From NCBI RefSeq assembly GCF_019711355.1, contig NZ_CP081297.1:2563001-2627000 (forward strand): 64,000 nucleotides of DNA, written 5' to 3'. Within the stretch, counting starts at the first letter, position 1, and each line of letters starts with the position of its first letter. Positions 16,417 to 24,659 of this stretch are shown one piece after another. Under the pieces are notes generated by a model that worked only from the letters and a program-made list of their open reading frames with translations, had not been told where the DNA came from and did no database searches. This DNA comes from Qipengyuania psychrotolerans (lineage in GTDB: Bacteria > Pseudomonadota > Alphaproteobacteria > Sphingomonadales > Sphingomonadaceae). Both the position numbers and the translations under genes were made by a program.

Positions 16417-17349
16417 TCAAGGCATTGGCGGCAGGAAAAGGAGCGGGTCGAGCCTCGAATTGCGCCATTTCAGGCTCCAGTGCAAATGAGGTCCAGTGGC
16501 CCTGCCCGATGATCCGATACGCCCGATGGGTTGCCCTTGTTTTACTCTCTGACCCTCGCGCACGAATAGCTCGGATGAATGCAGGAAGGCGCTATTCAGG
16601 CCCTGGCCGTGATCGATGATGAGCAGCTGCCCCTCGAGGCTGAAGTCCGGTTCCGCCAGCACAACGGTCCCGTCCGCCGGTGCAACATAAGTTGTGCCGT
16701 CACCGCCTGCGATATCGAGCCCGGAATGATAACTTCCCGGCTCTCCGCGATAGATCCGCTGCGACCCGAACCGGCCGGAAATGCGGCCGGTGACGGGCCA
16801 TACGAATGTCTGCCGCCAGCCCATGCTCTGTGTCGCTTGCTGGCGGGCGTTCCAGATCGCCTCCAGCTCGGGGCGTCGGCGCTGCATGAAGCTTTCCGAA
16901 GACCGCCCCCCGCGCATGGCGACATTGACCCGTTCGATATTCCAGTCGCGCGGCGCAATCGCGAGCGGGCTTTCGATGACGCGCCCATCAGGCAGCTGCG
17001 CCGACAAGACAGCTTGCGCCCCTTCGTCGCGGTCGAATGCGGCAAAGAAGCGACCTTCCTCATCGAACGCCAGTTCGGTCTCGCCCAGTTTTGCCGTCTC
17101 GCTGCCGCCGGGAACCGTCCCTCTTATCCAGCCGCCTTGTTTCAGTTCGCCATCGAACGTGAAGAGCGCGGGGCGTGCGGGCTGCGGATCAGGTATGGCA
17201 ACCATCGCAGAAGGGGGCGGTTCGGGTTCAGCGCGAATCGGCTGCACGGTTTCAGCTGCCACGACTGACGTGTCAGTTTCTGCGGCCGGCGAGGCGACAC
17301 ATGCGCCAGTGAGGAATAGGATGAGCGGTGCGACCCGGCCTGGATTCAC
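16417..17349 (-). CDS. M23 peptidoglycan endopeptidase, putative lipoprotein
   Basis: A lipoprotein signal (LILFLTGAC) precedes a long linker and an all-beta domain. The C-terminal LytM/M23 domain occupies about residues 185-310, with the zinc motif HSGLD (HxxxD) and GPHLHWSL (HxH). Both ends of the metal site are intact, so it is probably an active DD-endopeptidase cutting cross-links rather than a degenerate EnvC-type activator. The start overlaps the DUF2093 gene stop as ATGA, giving translational coupling. It should work in the periplasm during wall growth. Confidence 0.9.
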   Translation of the reverse strand: MNPGRVAPLILFLTGACVASPAAETDTSVVAAETVQPIRAEPEPPPSAMVAIPDPQPARPALFTFDGELKQGGWIRGTVPGGSETAKLGETELAFDEEGRFFAAFDRDEGAQAVLSAQLPDGRVIESPLAIAPRDWNIERVNVAMRGGRSSESFMQRRRPELEAIWNARQQATQSMGWRQTFVWPVTGRISGRFGSQRIYRGEPGSYHSGLDIAGGDGTTYVAPADGTVVLAEPDFSLEGQLLIIDHGQGLNSAFLHSSELFVREGQRVKQGQPIGRIGSSGRATGPHLHWSLKWRNSRLDPLLFLPPMP

Positions 17350-17567
17350 GGTTTGAGGCGCTCTGTCGCAAGCTGCGGGGTTGCATAGGGCTCCTGGAAC
17401 TCCACCGACCAGTAGCGTAGTTCATCGAGGGCAATCGGAACGCCCGATGAGGCGCAGAACACATGCTGACCAGCGCGCAATACGCGAAAGCCATTGGGTC
17501 CATAGTGCAGCTTGGCCTCGCCCGAAGCGCGGTCGGAATTCTTGTTCATCAGCATGGAAGTTTCCAT
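17346..17567 (-). CDS. DUF2093 family small protein
   Basis: The 73-residue protein matches the DUF2093 pattern: AKLHYGPNGFRVLRAGQHVFCASSGVPIALDELRYWSVEFQEPY. This compact domain is restricted to alphaproteobacteria and has no known function. It has no signal peptide. It lies between xseA and the M23 gene on the same strand, 13 bases from the xseA coding region and overlapping the M23 start. In many relatives DUF2093 lies next to xseA, which supports the call. Alternative starts at the fifth and seventh codons are possible. Confidence 0.82.
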   Translation of the reverse strand: METSMLMNKNSDRASGEAKLHYGPNGFRVLRAGQHVFCASSGVPIALDELRYWSVEFQEPYATPQLATERLKP

Positions 17568-17579
17568 AGCATCTGGAAC

Positions 17580-19046
17580 CTAGCCAAACAAATCATCTTG
17601 CGTTGGCGGCGCTCCCGCCGGTTTCGACTTGGGCTTTGATCGAGGCGCTGGCGGCGCTGCCCTGGACTTGTCCGTGGTGACCGCGAGATCGCCGTCGCGG
17701 AACTTCAGCGTCAGAGCCGCCTCTTTCGACGCCTCCGTCTGGGACGTCAGCGTATGTCCATCAGGACCCAGAACCCGTGCATAGCCGCGCTGCAAGACGG
17801 CGTCCGGATCGAGCGAGCGCATGACCCGCTCAAGTGCGCCGAGGCGCGCGCGTTTCTCTGCCAAGCGGCGTTCCACCATCGAGGGCATCAGGCGTATGCT
17901 TTCAAGCGAACGAGTGGCCTCGCGAAGGCCGCGTTCGAGTATCGCCGGGGGCAATCGCAACTTGCCCAGCTTTTCGCGGCCCCGCGCTGTCCGATCGGTC
18001 AAACCACGCCGCAGACGGTCCGACAGGTCGTCGAGAGCCTGCGCCGGTGGCTGAAGCAGCGCCGCAGGGCCGGGAAGCCGCTGCACCCGCGCCTCCAGCC
18101 GCTCGCGGCCAAGCTGTACGGGCCGCAGGATCGCGCGCTCCTTGCGCGCGCCGAAGTCCGCCAGTGTCGCCGCGAGTTCGGCGCGAACCGGGACGGCCAT
18201 TTCTGCGGCCGCCGTCGGCGTCGGAGCGCGGCGGTCGGCGGCAAAATCGGCCAGCGTCGTATCGGTCTCGTGACCCACAGCGCTGATCGTCGGCATCGAG
18301 CATTCGGCGATGGCGCGGACGACAGCTTCTTCGTTGAAGCTCCACAGATCCTCGATCGAGCCGCCGCCACGTGCCACGATCACCAGGTCAGGACGGTCGG
18401 GATGGCCTGCTGGCAGGCCCGAGAACCCGCGCACTGCGGCTGCCACCTGATCTGCTGCACCCTTGCCCTGCACCAGCACGGGCCACACGATTACGCGGCT
18501 CGGAAACCGGTCCGCCAACCGGTGCAAGATGTCGCGAATCACCGCGCCTGTGGGGGACGTCACCACCCCGATCGTTCGCGGCAGGAATGGCAGGGCACGC
18601 TTGCGCCCTTCGTCGAAAAGCCCTTCTGCTGTCAGCCGCGCCTTGGTCTTTTCGAGCAGAGCCAGCAGCGCACCTTCGCCTGCCAACTCCATCCGCTCGA
18701 TTACGATCTGGTACTTGGAGCGCCCTGGATAGGTCGTCAGCTTGCCTGATGCGACGACCTCCAGGCCATCTTCCGGCTGGAATGGCAAGCGCTGCGTATT
18801 GCCGCGCCACATCACGCCATCGATGACAGCCTTCTCGTCCTTGAGGGCGCAATACAGGTGACCCGAGGCTGCACGTTTCACGCCGGACAACTCGCCGCGC
18901 AGGCGCACAAATCCGAACTGGTCTTCCACGGCCCGCTTCAGGAGCGAAGAAATCTCGCTGATCGAAAGCGGGGCAGCGTTGTCCCCGGCGCGGCCCTTCG
19001 CTACCAAGCTGTCTTCTTCTGGGTTTGACGGGAAATCGGCGGGCAT
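17580..19046 (-). CDS. xseA: Exodeoxyribonuclease VII large subunit
   Basis: The 488-residue protein is the catalytic large subunit that degrades single-stranded DNA together with XseB. It has the N-terminal OB-fold block [29 protein letters not shown], then [23 protein letters not shown] and [25 protein letters not shown]. These are followed by [28 protein letters not shown] and a long helical C-terminal region. A proline/lysine-rich tail ends in QDDLFG. The ATG at 19044-19046 overlaps the purD start on the other strand. A TTG about 13 codons later could be the real start, since family members often begin close to the LSISE block. xseB is not in the window. Confidence 0.94.
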   Translation of the reverse strand: MPADFPSNPEEDSLVAKGRAGDNAAPLSISEISSLLKRAVEDQFGFVRLRGELSGVKRAASGHLYCALKDEKAVIDGVMWRGNTQRLPFQPEDGLEVVASGKLTTYPGRSKYQIVIERMELAGEGALLALLEKTKARLTAEGLFDEGRKRALPFLPRTIGVVTSPTGAVIRDILHRLADRFPSRVIVWPVLVQGKGAADQVAAAVRGFSGLPAGHPDRPDLVIVARGGGSIEDLWSFNEEAVVRAIAECSMPTISAVGHETDTTLADFAADRRAPTPTAAAEMAVPVRAELAATLADFGARKERAILRPVQLGRERLEARVQRLPGPAALLQPPAQALDDLSDRLRRGLTDRTARGREKLGKLRLPPAILERGLREATRSLESIRLMPSMVERRLAEKRARLGALERVMRSLDPDAVLQRGYARVLGPDGHTLTSQTEASKEAALTLKFRDGDLAVTTDKSRAAPPAPRSKPKSKPAGAPPTQDDLFG

Positions 19047-20322
19047 GAATATCCTTTTGCTGGGCGGCGGCGGGCGCGAACATGCGCTGGCTTGGAAACT
19101 GGCGCAATCGCCCATGTGCGACAAGCTGTGGGCGAGCCCGGGCAATCCCGGCATGGCAGAATGCGCGGAAAGTGTCGCGCTCGACGCGTCGGACCATGCC
19201 GGCGTAGAGCAATTCTGCCGCGACAATTCGATTGGGCTGGTCGTTATCGGTCCCGAGGCGCCGCTGGTCGATGGCCTGGCAGACGATTTGCGCGCTGCGG
19301 GCTTCCCGGTGTTCGGCCCTTCGAAAGCGGCAGCGCAGCTTGAAGGCAGCAAGAGCTTCACCAAGGAATTGTGCGAGCGCGCCGATATTCCCACGGCGCG
19401 GTTCGTTCGCTGCACTTCGCTCGAGGCGGCCTGGGGTGCGCTGAAGAAATTCGACCCGCCCTTCGTGCTCAAGGCTGATGGCCTTGCTGCCGGGAAGGGT
19501 GTCGTGATCGCGGAAACGCGGGAAGAGGCGCAGCACGCCTTGTCGGAAATGTTCGACGGCAAGTTCGGCAGCGCCGGCAGCGAAGTCGTGATCGAACAGT
19601 TCCTCGTCGGTGAGGAGGCAAGTTTCTTCGCCCTGACCGATGGCAAGACAATCGTCCCCTTCGGCAGTGCACAGGACCACAAGCGCGTGGGCGAAGGCGA
19701 TACCGGACCCAATACCGGCGGCATGGGCGCATATTCGCCGGCGCCAGTGCTCACTGCGCAGCTCCGCGAGCAGGTGATGCGTGAGATACTCGAACCGACG
19801 GTCAACACCATGCGCAAGGAAGGCATGCCCTATTCCGGCGTGCTCTATGCCGGCCTGATGCTGACAGCCGAGGGGCCGCAGCTGATCGAATACAATGTCC
19901 GCTTTGGTGATCCTGAATGCCAGGTGCTGATGATGCGGCTCGAAAGCGATCTCGTCGAGATCATGCTTGCTTGTGCTCAGGAGCGGCTCGGTGAAATCGA
20001 AGCGCCGCGCATGGCGGACGGATTTGCCCTCACCGTCGTGATGGCGGCTGATGGCTATCCCGGAACGCCCAAGAAGGGCGGCCTGATCGACCTTCGCGAC
20101 GCCGAGGCAGAAGGCGCCAAGGTCTTTCACGCCGGGACGAAACTCGAAAACGGCAGACTGGTCGCCAGCGGCGGCCGCGTGCTGAACGTCACCGCGCGCG
20201 GAAGCAGCGCCAGTGAAGCCCAGCGCAATGCCTATGCCGCCGTCGACAAGATCGATTTCGCGGAAGGATTCTGCCGGCGCGACATCGGCCAGCGCGAGGT
20301 GCGGCGCGAACGGCACGGATAA
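19045..20322 (+). CDS. purD: Phosphoribosylamine-glycine ligase (GAR synthetase)
   Basis: The 425-residue enzyme makes glycinamide ribonucleotide in purine synthesis. It begins [19 protein letters not shown], the canonical N-terminal nucleotide-binding loop. It contains [45 protein letters not shown] and the ATP-grasp core [12 protein letters not shown], with [11 protein letters not shown]. The start codon shares two bases with the divergent xseA ATG, so its promoter must lie within the xseA 5' coding region. A short GC hairpin followed by five T residues lies just downstream (about 20330-20350) and may terminate it, weakly supported. The next gene is convergent. Confidence 0.96.
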   Translation: MNILLLGGGGREHALAWKLAQSPMCDKLWASPGNPGMAECAESVALDASDHAGVEQFCRDNSIGLVVIGPEAPLVDGLADDLRAAGFPVFGPSKAAAQLEGSKSFTKELCERADIPTARFVRCTSLEAAWGALKKFDPPFVLKADGLAAGKGVVIAETREEAQHALSEMFDGKFGSAGSEVVIEQFLVGEEASFFALTDGKTIVPFGSAQDHKRVGEGDTGPNTGGMGAYSPAPVLTAQLREQVMREILEPTVNTMRKEGMPYSGVLYAGLMLTAEGPQLIEYNVRFGDPECQVLMMRLESDLVEIMLACAQERLGEIEAPRMADGFALTVVMAADGYPGTPKKGGLIDLRDAEAEGAKVFHAGTKLENGRLVASGGRVLNVTARGSSASEAQRNAYAAVDKIDFAEGFCRRDIGQREVRRERHG

Positions 20323-20348
20323 ATTCCGCGCCGGCCAGCGCCGCTTTT

Positions 20349-21344
20349 TCAGCCGAGCTTTTCGGCCACCAGCGCCTTCAGGTCTTTCTCGCTGCGTGCG
20401 CCGATGTGGCTGATAATCTCTGCAGCGCAGATCGCGCCCATGCGCAGACAGATCTCGAGGCTTTCGCCGCGTGCGTGGCCGGTCAGGAAACCAGCTGCAA
20501 ACAAGTCGCCTGCGCCAGTCGTATCGACCACACGCTCGACCGGCTCGGCTGCGATTTCGACGCGTTCGCCGCCCGCAATACCCACAGCGCCGTTCGCGCT
20601 TCGGGTGGCGACGAGGACGGGGACGTTGTCCTTGATCATGTCGATCCCGGCATCAAAATCGTCAGTGCCCGTCAGCGTCGCCAATTCATGTTCATTGACG
20701 AACATGATGTCGATCAGGCCATCCTGGATCATGGCGCGGAAATCGTCGCCATGGCGGTCGATCACGAAGCTTTCGCTGGCCGTGAAGGCAACCTTGCGGC
20801 CAGCAGCGCGGGCCACTTCCATAGCGCGGCGCATTGCGCTGCGCGGCTCTTCGGGGTCCCACAGATACCCTTCGAGGTACAGGATGCTGGCGCTGGCGAT
20901 CAGTTCGTCATCGAGCGCGGCAGACGGCAGGTACTGACTTGCACCAAGAAACGTGTTCATCGTCCGCTCTCCGTCGGGCGTGACGAAGATCAGGCAGCGG
21001 GCGGTCGGCGGATCACCGGCGCGCGGCGCGGTATCGAAATCGATGCCGACCGCACGGATATCATGGCTGAAAATCTCGCCCAGCTGGTCCTGCGCGACCT
21101 GCCCGACAAAAGCACACTGCGCGCCGAGCGAGGACATGCCCGCCAAGGTGTTCGCCGCAGAACCGCCGGAAATCTCGGTCGCCCGGCCCATCGCATCGTA
21201 GAGTTCCCGGGCGCGCGGCGTATCGACCAGCGTCATTCCGCCCTTCGCAAGGCCCAACTCCTCGATCAGTTCGTCCTTACAGGGGGCCATGACATCGACG
21301 ATGGCATTACCAATCGCGATGACGTCGTAACGGGGCTTGGTCAT
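20349..21344 (-). CDS. Adenosine kinase (PfkB family)
   Basis: The 331-residue sugar-kinase-family protein starts YDVIAIGNAIVDVMA. It has GGSAANTLAGMSSLG (substrate-side glycine pair), FVNEHELATLTG and the PfkB signature DTTGAGDLFAAGFL near residue 273, which holds the catalytic Asp and anion hole. Similar alphaproteobacterial proteins are annotated as adenosine kinase, phosphorylating adenosine to AMP in purine salvage. The family also includes ribokinase-like enzymes, so substrate identity is likely but not proven. It faces purD convergently. Confidence 0.85.
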   Translation of the reverse strand: MTKPRYDVIAIGNAIVDVMAPCKDELIEELGLAKGGMTLVDTPRARELYDAMGRATEISGGSAANTLAGMSSLGAQCAFVGQVAQDQLGEIFSHDIRAVGIDFDTAPRAGDPPTARCLIFVTPDGERTMNTFLGASQYLPSAALDDELIASASILYLEGYLWDPEEPRSAMRRAMEVARAAGRKVAFTASESFVIDRHGDDFRAMIQDGLIDIMFVNEHELATLTGTDDFDAGIDMIKDNVPVLVATRSANGAVGIAGGERVEIAAEPVERVVDTTGAGDLFAAGFLTGHARGESLEICLRMGAICAAEIISHIGARSEKDLKALVAEKLG

Positions 21345-21456
21345 GTATACTCCGGAGCGTGAAAAACGTTGTGTCGGGCGCCGTTAGCGTTTCGTCGGGC
21401 ATTGGCCAAGGGTAGCGTTGACTTCGCGCCATCTCCTGCGCAATCCCTCGCGCCTG

Positions 21457-22155
21457 ATGATCTCGCTCCCCCGCGCATTCTCCCTGGCATTTGGCCAATT
21501 GTACGATCCGGCCATCATGAAGGTGCTGGTGAAGAGCGTGCTTGTCACGCTGGCGATATTTGTCGCGCTGGGCGCAGTGCTCTGGTGGGCACTGGATCTG
21601 GGAATTGATCGGTGGATCAGCGATAGCCTTCCCGCCAACTACAGCGGCACAGTAGCTGGCGTCGTCGCAGTCGCAGTCGCCGTGATCGGCGGCTGGCTCC
21701 TGTTTCGCTTCGTGGCGCTGTTCGTGCTGCAATTCTTCGCTGACGAAATCGTTCGTGCGGTCGAGGCAAAGCATTACCCCCATGCCGCCAGCATCGCGGG
21801 CCTGCCGTTTCGGCAGGAGCTTGCCAACAGCGTCCGCTCGACCACACGTGCACTGCTGGTCAATCTGGCGGCACTGCCGTTCGCGATCCTGCTGCTGGTG
21901 ACCGGCATTGGCACTGCGGTGTTGTTCTGGGCAGTCAATGCATGGCTGTTGGGGCGCGAACTTCAGGACATGGTCTGGCTGCGCCACCGGCAGGACGCGA
22001 ACGAAATTGCGCCGATCGCGCCCGGCAGGCGCTTCCTGCTCGGCGGAGCGGTTGCGGCAATACTGCTTGTGCCTTTCGCCAATCTGCTTGCACCGATACT
22101 GGGCGCGGCGAGCGCAACCCACATGGTCCACCGCGGGAGAACGGCGAATGCGTAG
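21457..22155 (+). CDS. EI24 domain (CysZ-like) membrane protein
   Basis: The 232-residue membrane protein matches the EI24/CysZ family pattern: an amphipathic start (ISLPRAFSLAFGQLYDPAIMKVL), several long hydrophobic segments, and the block FADEIVRAVEAKHYP. The middle contains NAWLLGRELQDMVWLRH. CysZ imports sulfate in enterobacteria; in other bacteria EI24 proteins have no assigned transport role, so I leave the symbol blank. The ATG at 21457 gives a typical N-terminus; the frame extends upstream to a TTG at 21418. It overlaps the next lipoprotein gene by eight bases. Confidence 0.8.
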   Translation: MISLPRAFSLAFGQLYDPAIMKVLVKSVLVTLAIFVALGAVLWWALDLGIDRWISDSLPANYSGTVAGVVAVAVAVIGGWLLFRFVALFVLQFFADEIVRAVEAKHYPHAASIAGLPFRQELANSVRSTTRALLVNLAALPFAILLLVTGIGTAVLFWAVNAWLLGRELQDMVWLRHRQDANEIAPIAPGRRFLLGGAVAAILLVPFANLLAPILGAASATHMVHRGRTANA

Positions 22156-22573
22156 GCTGGTAACCCTGACACTGGCAGCGACCAGCCTGTCTGCATGCGT
22201 CAGTGCACCTGCGCCGACCTCCACCGCGCCGCCGCGCCCGGTCATCACCGCACCGCCCCCGCAGGATCCTGTACGCGCTGCACCGTCCACCGGCGCCTTC
22301 CGTGCGCCGAAAGTAATGAACTTGCCGGGGCTCGAAGGCGTTATCGGCAAGAACGCCACCGCTCTCGCGAACATTTTCGGTCCCCCGCGGCTCGAAGTGA
22401 AGGAAGGTGACGCGATGAAGCTGCAATTCACGGGATCGGCCTGCGTCCTCGATATCTACCTTTACCCCCTGAGACCGGGAGCCGAGCCCAGTGCGACCTA
22501 TGTCGCTGCCCGGCGTTCAAGCGATTCCCTTGATGTTGACCGGGCCGCTTGCGTCGCCGCCCTGCGAAGGTAG
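22148..22573 (+). CDS. Putative lipoprotein, 141 residues
   Basis: The N-terminus (RRLVTLTLAATSLSAC) is a lipobox signal with cysteine near residue 17. A Pro/Thr-rich linker follows, then a small domain: APKVMNLPGLEGVIGKNATALANIFGPPRLEVKEGDAMKLQF. The spacing of GLEGVIG, FGPP and KLQF with a terminal SACVLDIYLYP resembles SmpA/OmlA-type outer-membrane lipoproteins, where a G-x-P-D/R turn precedes beta strands. That similarity is only suggestive. It overlaps the EI24 gene, so they are probably co-expressed. Not recognised beyond that. Confidence 0.68.
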   Translation: MRRLVTLTLAATSLSACVSAPAPTSTAPPRPVITAPPPQDPVRAAPSTGAFRAPKVMNLPGLEGVIGKNATALANIFGPPRLEVKEGDAMKLQFTGSACVLDIYLYPLRPGAEPSATYVAARRSSDSLDVDRAACVAALRR

Positions 22574-22648
22574 GTTCAATCGGCTGGTAAGACGAAATTA
22601 ACGCCGAAATTCTAAGAAATACCGGTCCATTCAGGGGGACCAGGAATT

Positions 22649-23578
22649 ATGAGCACGCAATTCGACAAAATTGCCGAACACGCCGCGGCTGACGGTAAAG
22701 TCGCCGCAGATGAAGTTCTCCAGCTGCGCCGCGAATGCTGGCCAGACGGAATCATCTCGAAATCCGAAGCTGAAGCGATCTTTTCGCTCAACGACAAGCT
22801 TGCCGAGCGCGGGCCGGAGTGGACCGATTTCTTTGTCGAAGCGCTCAGCGTTTTCACGGTCATGCAACTCGAACCCAAAGGGTATGTCAGCGACGAAAAC
22901 GCGGAATGGCTCAAGGGCAGGATCGACCATGACGGGGTGCTGGGCTCGATGGCCGAGTGCGAGCTGGTCATGAAAATCTTCGAGCGTGCGCGCAACGTCC
23001 CGCAGAGCATGAAGGATTGGGTCATCGACCGGATGGAACACGCCGTCCTCGAAGGAACCGGCCCCACTCGCGATGGCGGGCAGCTTGAAAAAGGCAACGT
23101 CAACGCGGCCGAGGCGAACCTCCTGCGCCGCGCGATTTTCGCGCCTGCGAGCGACCGTCCGGGCGCAGTAGGCCGCAACGAGGCCGACCTGCTGTTCAGG
23201 CTCAAGGATGCAACGCTTGGTGCCGACAACGCTCCGGAATGGAAGCAATTGTTCGTTCAGGGCGTGGGGAATTATTTGCAGGGATACCATCTGCCGAACG
23301 CCCAGATCAGCCGAGAACGCGCCGCCGAGCTGGACATCTTCATGGCGGACACTTCGCGCAGCGTAGGCCGCTTTGTCGGGCGCATGGCAAAGGCCTCGCC
23401 CAATGTCTTCGGTCAGGTTTTCGGCAAGCGCGAGGCTGCTCCCGCGATGGAAGCACGGGCTCTTGATGCTCGGCGGGTCGATTCGGCTGAACAGGCCTGG
23501 CTTGACGGCAAGATCCATGCCGATGGGCAGGTCGACGAATACGAACAGGCCCTGCTGGATTTCCTCGCCGAGGGTTGA
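22649..23578 (+). CDS. Hypothetical protein built of about four repeats of a DG-containing helical unit
   Basis: I do not recognise this 309-residue soluble protein as a named family. It contains a repeated helix-turn-helix unit with a DG turn and an acidic helix. Examples are DGKVAADEVLQLRREC near the start, NAEWLKGRIDHDGVLGSMAE near residue 90, and a diverged copy near 150-185 (VNAAEANLLRRAIF with GAVGRNEADLL). The last copy is QAWLDGKIHADGQVDEYEQA at the C-terminus. The pattern resembles TerB-like or EF-hand-like all-helical modules. There is no signal or membrane segment. It starts 75 bases after the lipoprotein gene and ends two bases before a convergent stop. Confidence 0.62.
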   Translation: MSTQFDKIAEHAAADGKVAADEVLQLRRECWPDGIISKSEAEAIFSLNDKLAERGPEWTDFFVEALSVFTVMQLEPKGYVSDENAEWLKGRIDHDGVLGSMAECELVMKIFERARNVPQSMKDWVIDRMEHAVLEGTGPTRDGGQLEKGNVNAAEANLLRRAIFAPASDRPGAVGRNEADLLFRLKDATLGADNAPEWKQLFVQGVGNYLQGYHLPNAQISRERAAELDIFMADTSRSVGRFVGRMAKASPNVFGQVFGKREAAPAMEARALDARRVDSAEQAWLDGKIHADGQVDEYEQALLDFLAEG

Positions 23579-23579
23579 A

Positions 23580-23765
23580 TTAGTCGAAAAGCAGTGGAGC
23601 CTCGGCACCACCCTGTTTCGGCAGCGGACCTCTGGTTGAGATCGCTGGAACGGGCAAACCCGCTTCGGGGGGCCTACGACGCCATCTGCTCGCGATGCGC
23701 TGCATGAGCCGGCGTTCCGGCCCATGCAATGCGGCAAGCAGCCTGGCTATTTCGCGCTCTTCCAT
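23580..23765 (-). CDS. Small hypothetical protein at the end of the suf operon
   Basis: This 61-residue basic product begins MEEREIARLLAALHGPERRLMQRIASRWRR, an amphipathic helix with many arginines, and ends in a Pro/Gly-rich tail. The ATG at 23765 is only seven bases beyond the sufA-like stop on the same strand, so it would be the last gene of the suf operon. The frame can be extended to 23852, overlapping the sufA-like gene, but the shorter form is more natural. No family recognised; short length makes this uncertain. Confidence 0.4.
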   Translation of the reverse strand: MEEREIARLLAALHGPERRLMQRIASRWRRRPPEAGLPVPAISTRGPLPKQGGAEAPLLFD

Positions 23766-23772
23766 GAACGTT

Positions 23773-24132
23773 TTATACCATGAAACTCTCGCCGCAGCCA
23801 CAAGCACCCTTGGCGTTGGGGTTCTCGAAAACGAATCCGGCTGAGAAATCATCTTCCACCCAGTCCATCGTGCTTCCGATCAGATAGAGCACGCTGGCCC
23901 CGTCGATGTAGAACACACCGCCAGGCGTCTCGATCTTTTCGTCGAATTTGGTTTCTTCGGTGACATAGTCGACTGAATACGCGAGGCCCGAGCATCCGCG
24001 GCGCGGGGTCGACAATTTCACGCCGATCGCATCTTGCGGTGCCTTGGCCATCAAATCGGCAATGCGCTGCTCGGCGCCTTGGGTCAGGATAACTGCGGCC
24101 TTGGGCGCAGGACGGGTCTTGGTGTCAGCCAT
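23773..24132 (-). CDS. A-type iron-sulfur carrier (SufA/HesB family)
   Basis: The 119-residue protein has the A-type carrier pattern: a hydrophobic start with AAVILTQGAEQRIADLM, the first cysteine in RRGCSGLAYSV, and the C-terminal pair in GACGCGESF. These three cysteines hold a Fe-S cluster or iron during transfer. The middle GGVFYIDGASVLYLIGSTMDWVEDDFSAGFVFENPNA is typical. It is the seventh named component of this SUF operon and its start overlaps the sufT-like stop by one base. A second A-type carrier lies at 54.2 kb. Whether this is functionally SufA or ErpA cannot be told from sequence. Confidence 0.93.
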   Translation of the reverse strand: MADTKTRPAPKAAVILTQGAEQRIADLMAKAPQDAIGVKLSTPRRGCSGLAYSVDYVTEETKFDEKIETPGGVFYIDGASVLYLIGSTMDWVEDDFSAGFVFENPNAKGACGCGESFMV

Positions 24133-24659
24133 CACAGCATCCCCAATTCGAGGCGCGCTTCGTCGGTCATCTTTTGCGGATCCCACGGCGGGTCCCAGAC
24201 AAGGATGACTTCAGCATCGCGGACGCCCGGAACGCTGGCCGCACGCAGTTCGACTTCGCCGGGCATGGTTTCGGCAACCGGACAATTCGGCGTAGTCAGC
24301 GTCATGCTGACAACAACGTCCGCTTCGTCGGAAACTTCGACGCCGTAAATCAGGCCAAGGTCGTAAATGTTCACCGGAATTTCCGGATCGTAGATTTCCT
24401 TGAGCGCGTCGATCACATCCTGCTGCAGCTCGCCGCCAACGCCTGTTGCGCTGACCGCTTCAGGCTTCTTCTGCAAGAAACCTTCGAGATAGTCGCGCTT
24501 GCGTTCCATCGTTTCGCGCGGGCTCTCGGTTGCGCCTTCGTCGGGATCGACCGCATCCGAAACACGCGCGCGCGGCGGCTTGCCCACGACCGTATCGGCG
24601 GGAGAGGGTGCGGCGATGAAGTCCTTGCCATCGCTGATATCAGTGCTGTGTTCGTTCAT
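24132..24659 (-). CDS. sufT: SufT-like MIP18/DUF59 Fe-S assembly protein
   Basis: This 175-residue protein has a disordered acidic N-terminal part and a C-terminal MIP18 (DUF59) domain from about residue 78. The domain has VIDALKEIYDPEIPVNIYDLGLIYGVEV, MTLTTPNCPVAETMP with the conserved cysteine, and ILVWDPPWDPQKMTDEARLELGML. SufT-type proteins help mature Fe-S proteins, probably at carrier or delivery steps. Position between sufS and the A-type carrier is the usual one in SUF operons. The start overlaps the sufS stop by four bases. Confidence 0.9.
   Translation of the reverse strand: MNEHSTDISDGKDFIAAPSPADTVVGKPPRARVSDAVDPDEGATESPRETMERKRDYLEGFLQKKPEAVSATGVGGELQQDVIDALKEIYDPEIPVNIYDLGLIYGVEVSDEADVVVSMTLTTPNCPVAETMPGEVELRAASVPGVRDAEVILVWDPPWDPQKMTDEARLELGML

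Noticed and set aside
19047..19826. Upstream extension of xseA, giving a 748-residue protein
   Set aside because: The additional part is antisense to purD and unlike any exonuclease VII N-terminus; the ATG at 19046 or a slightly later start fits better.
18388..20316. Long minus-strand open frame antisense to purD and the start of xseA
   Set aside because: purD is unambiguous on the plus strand; the antisense frame arises from GC-rich codon structure and has no domain.
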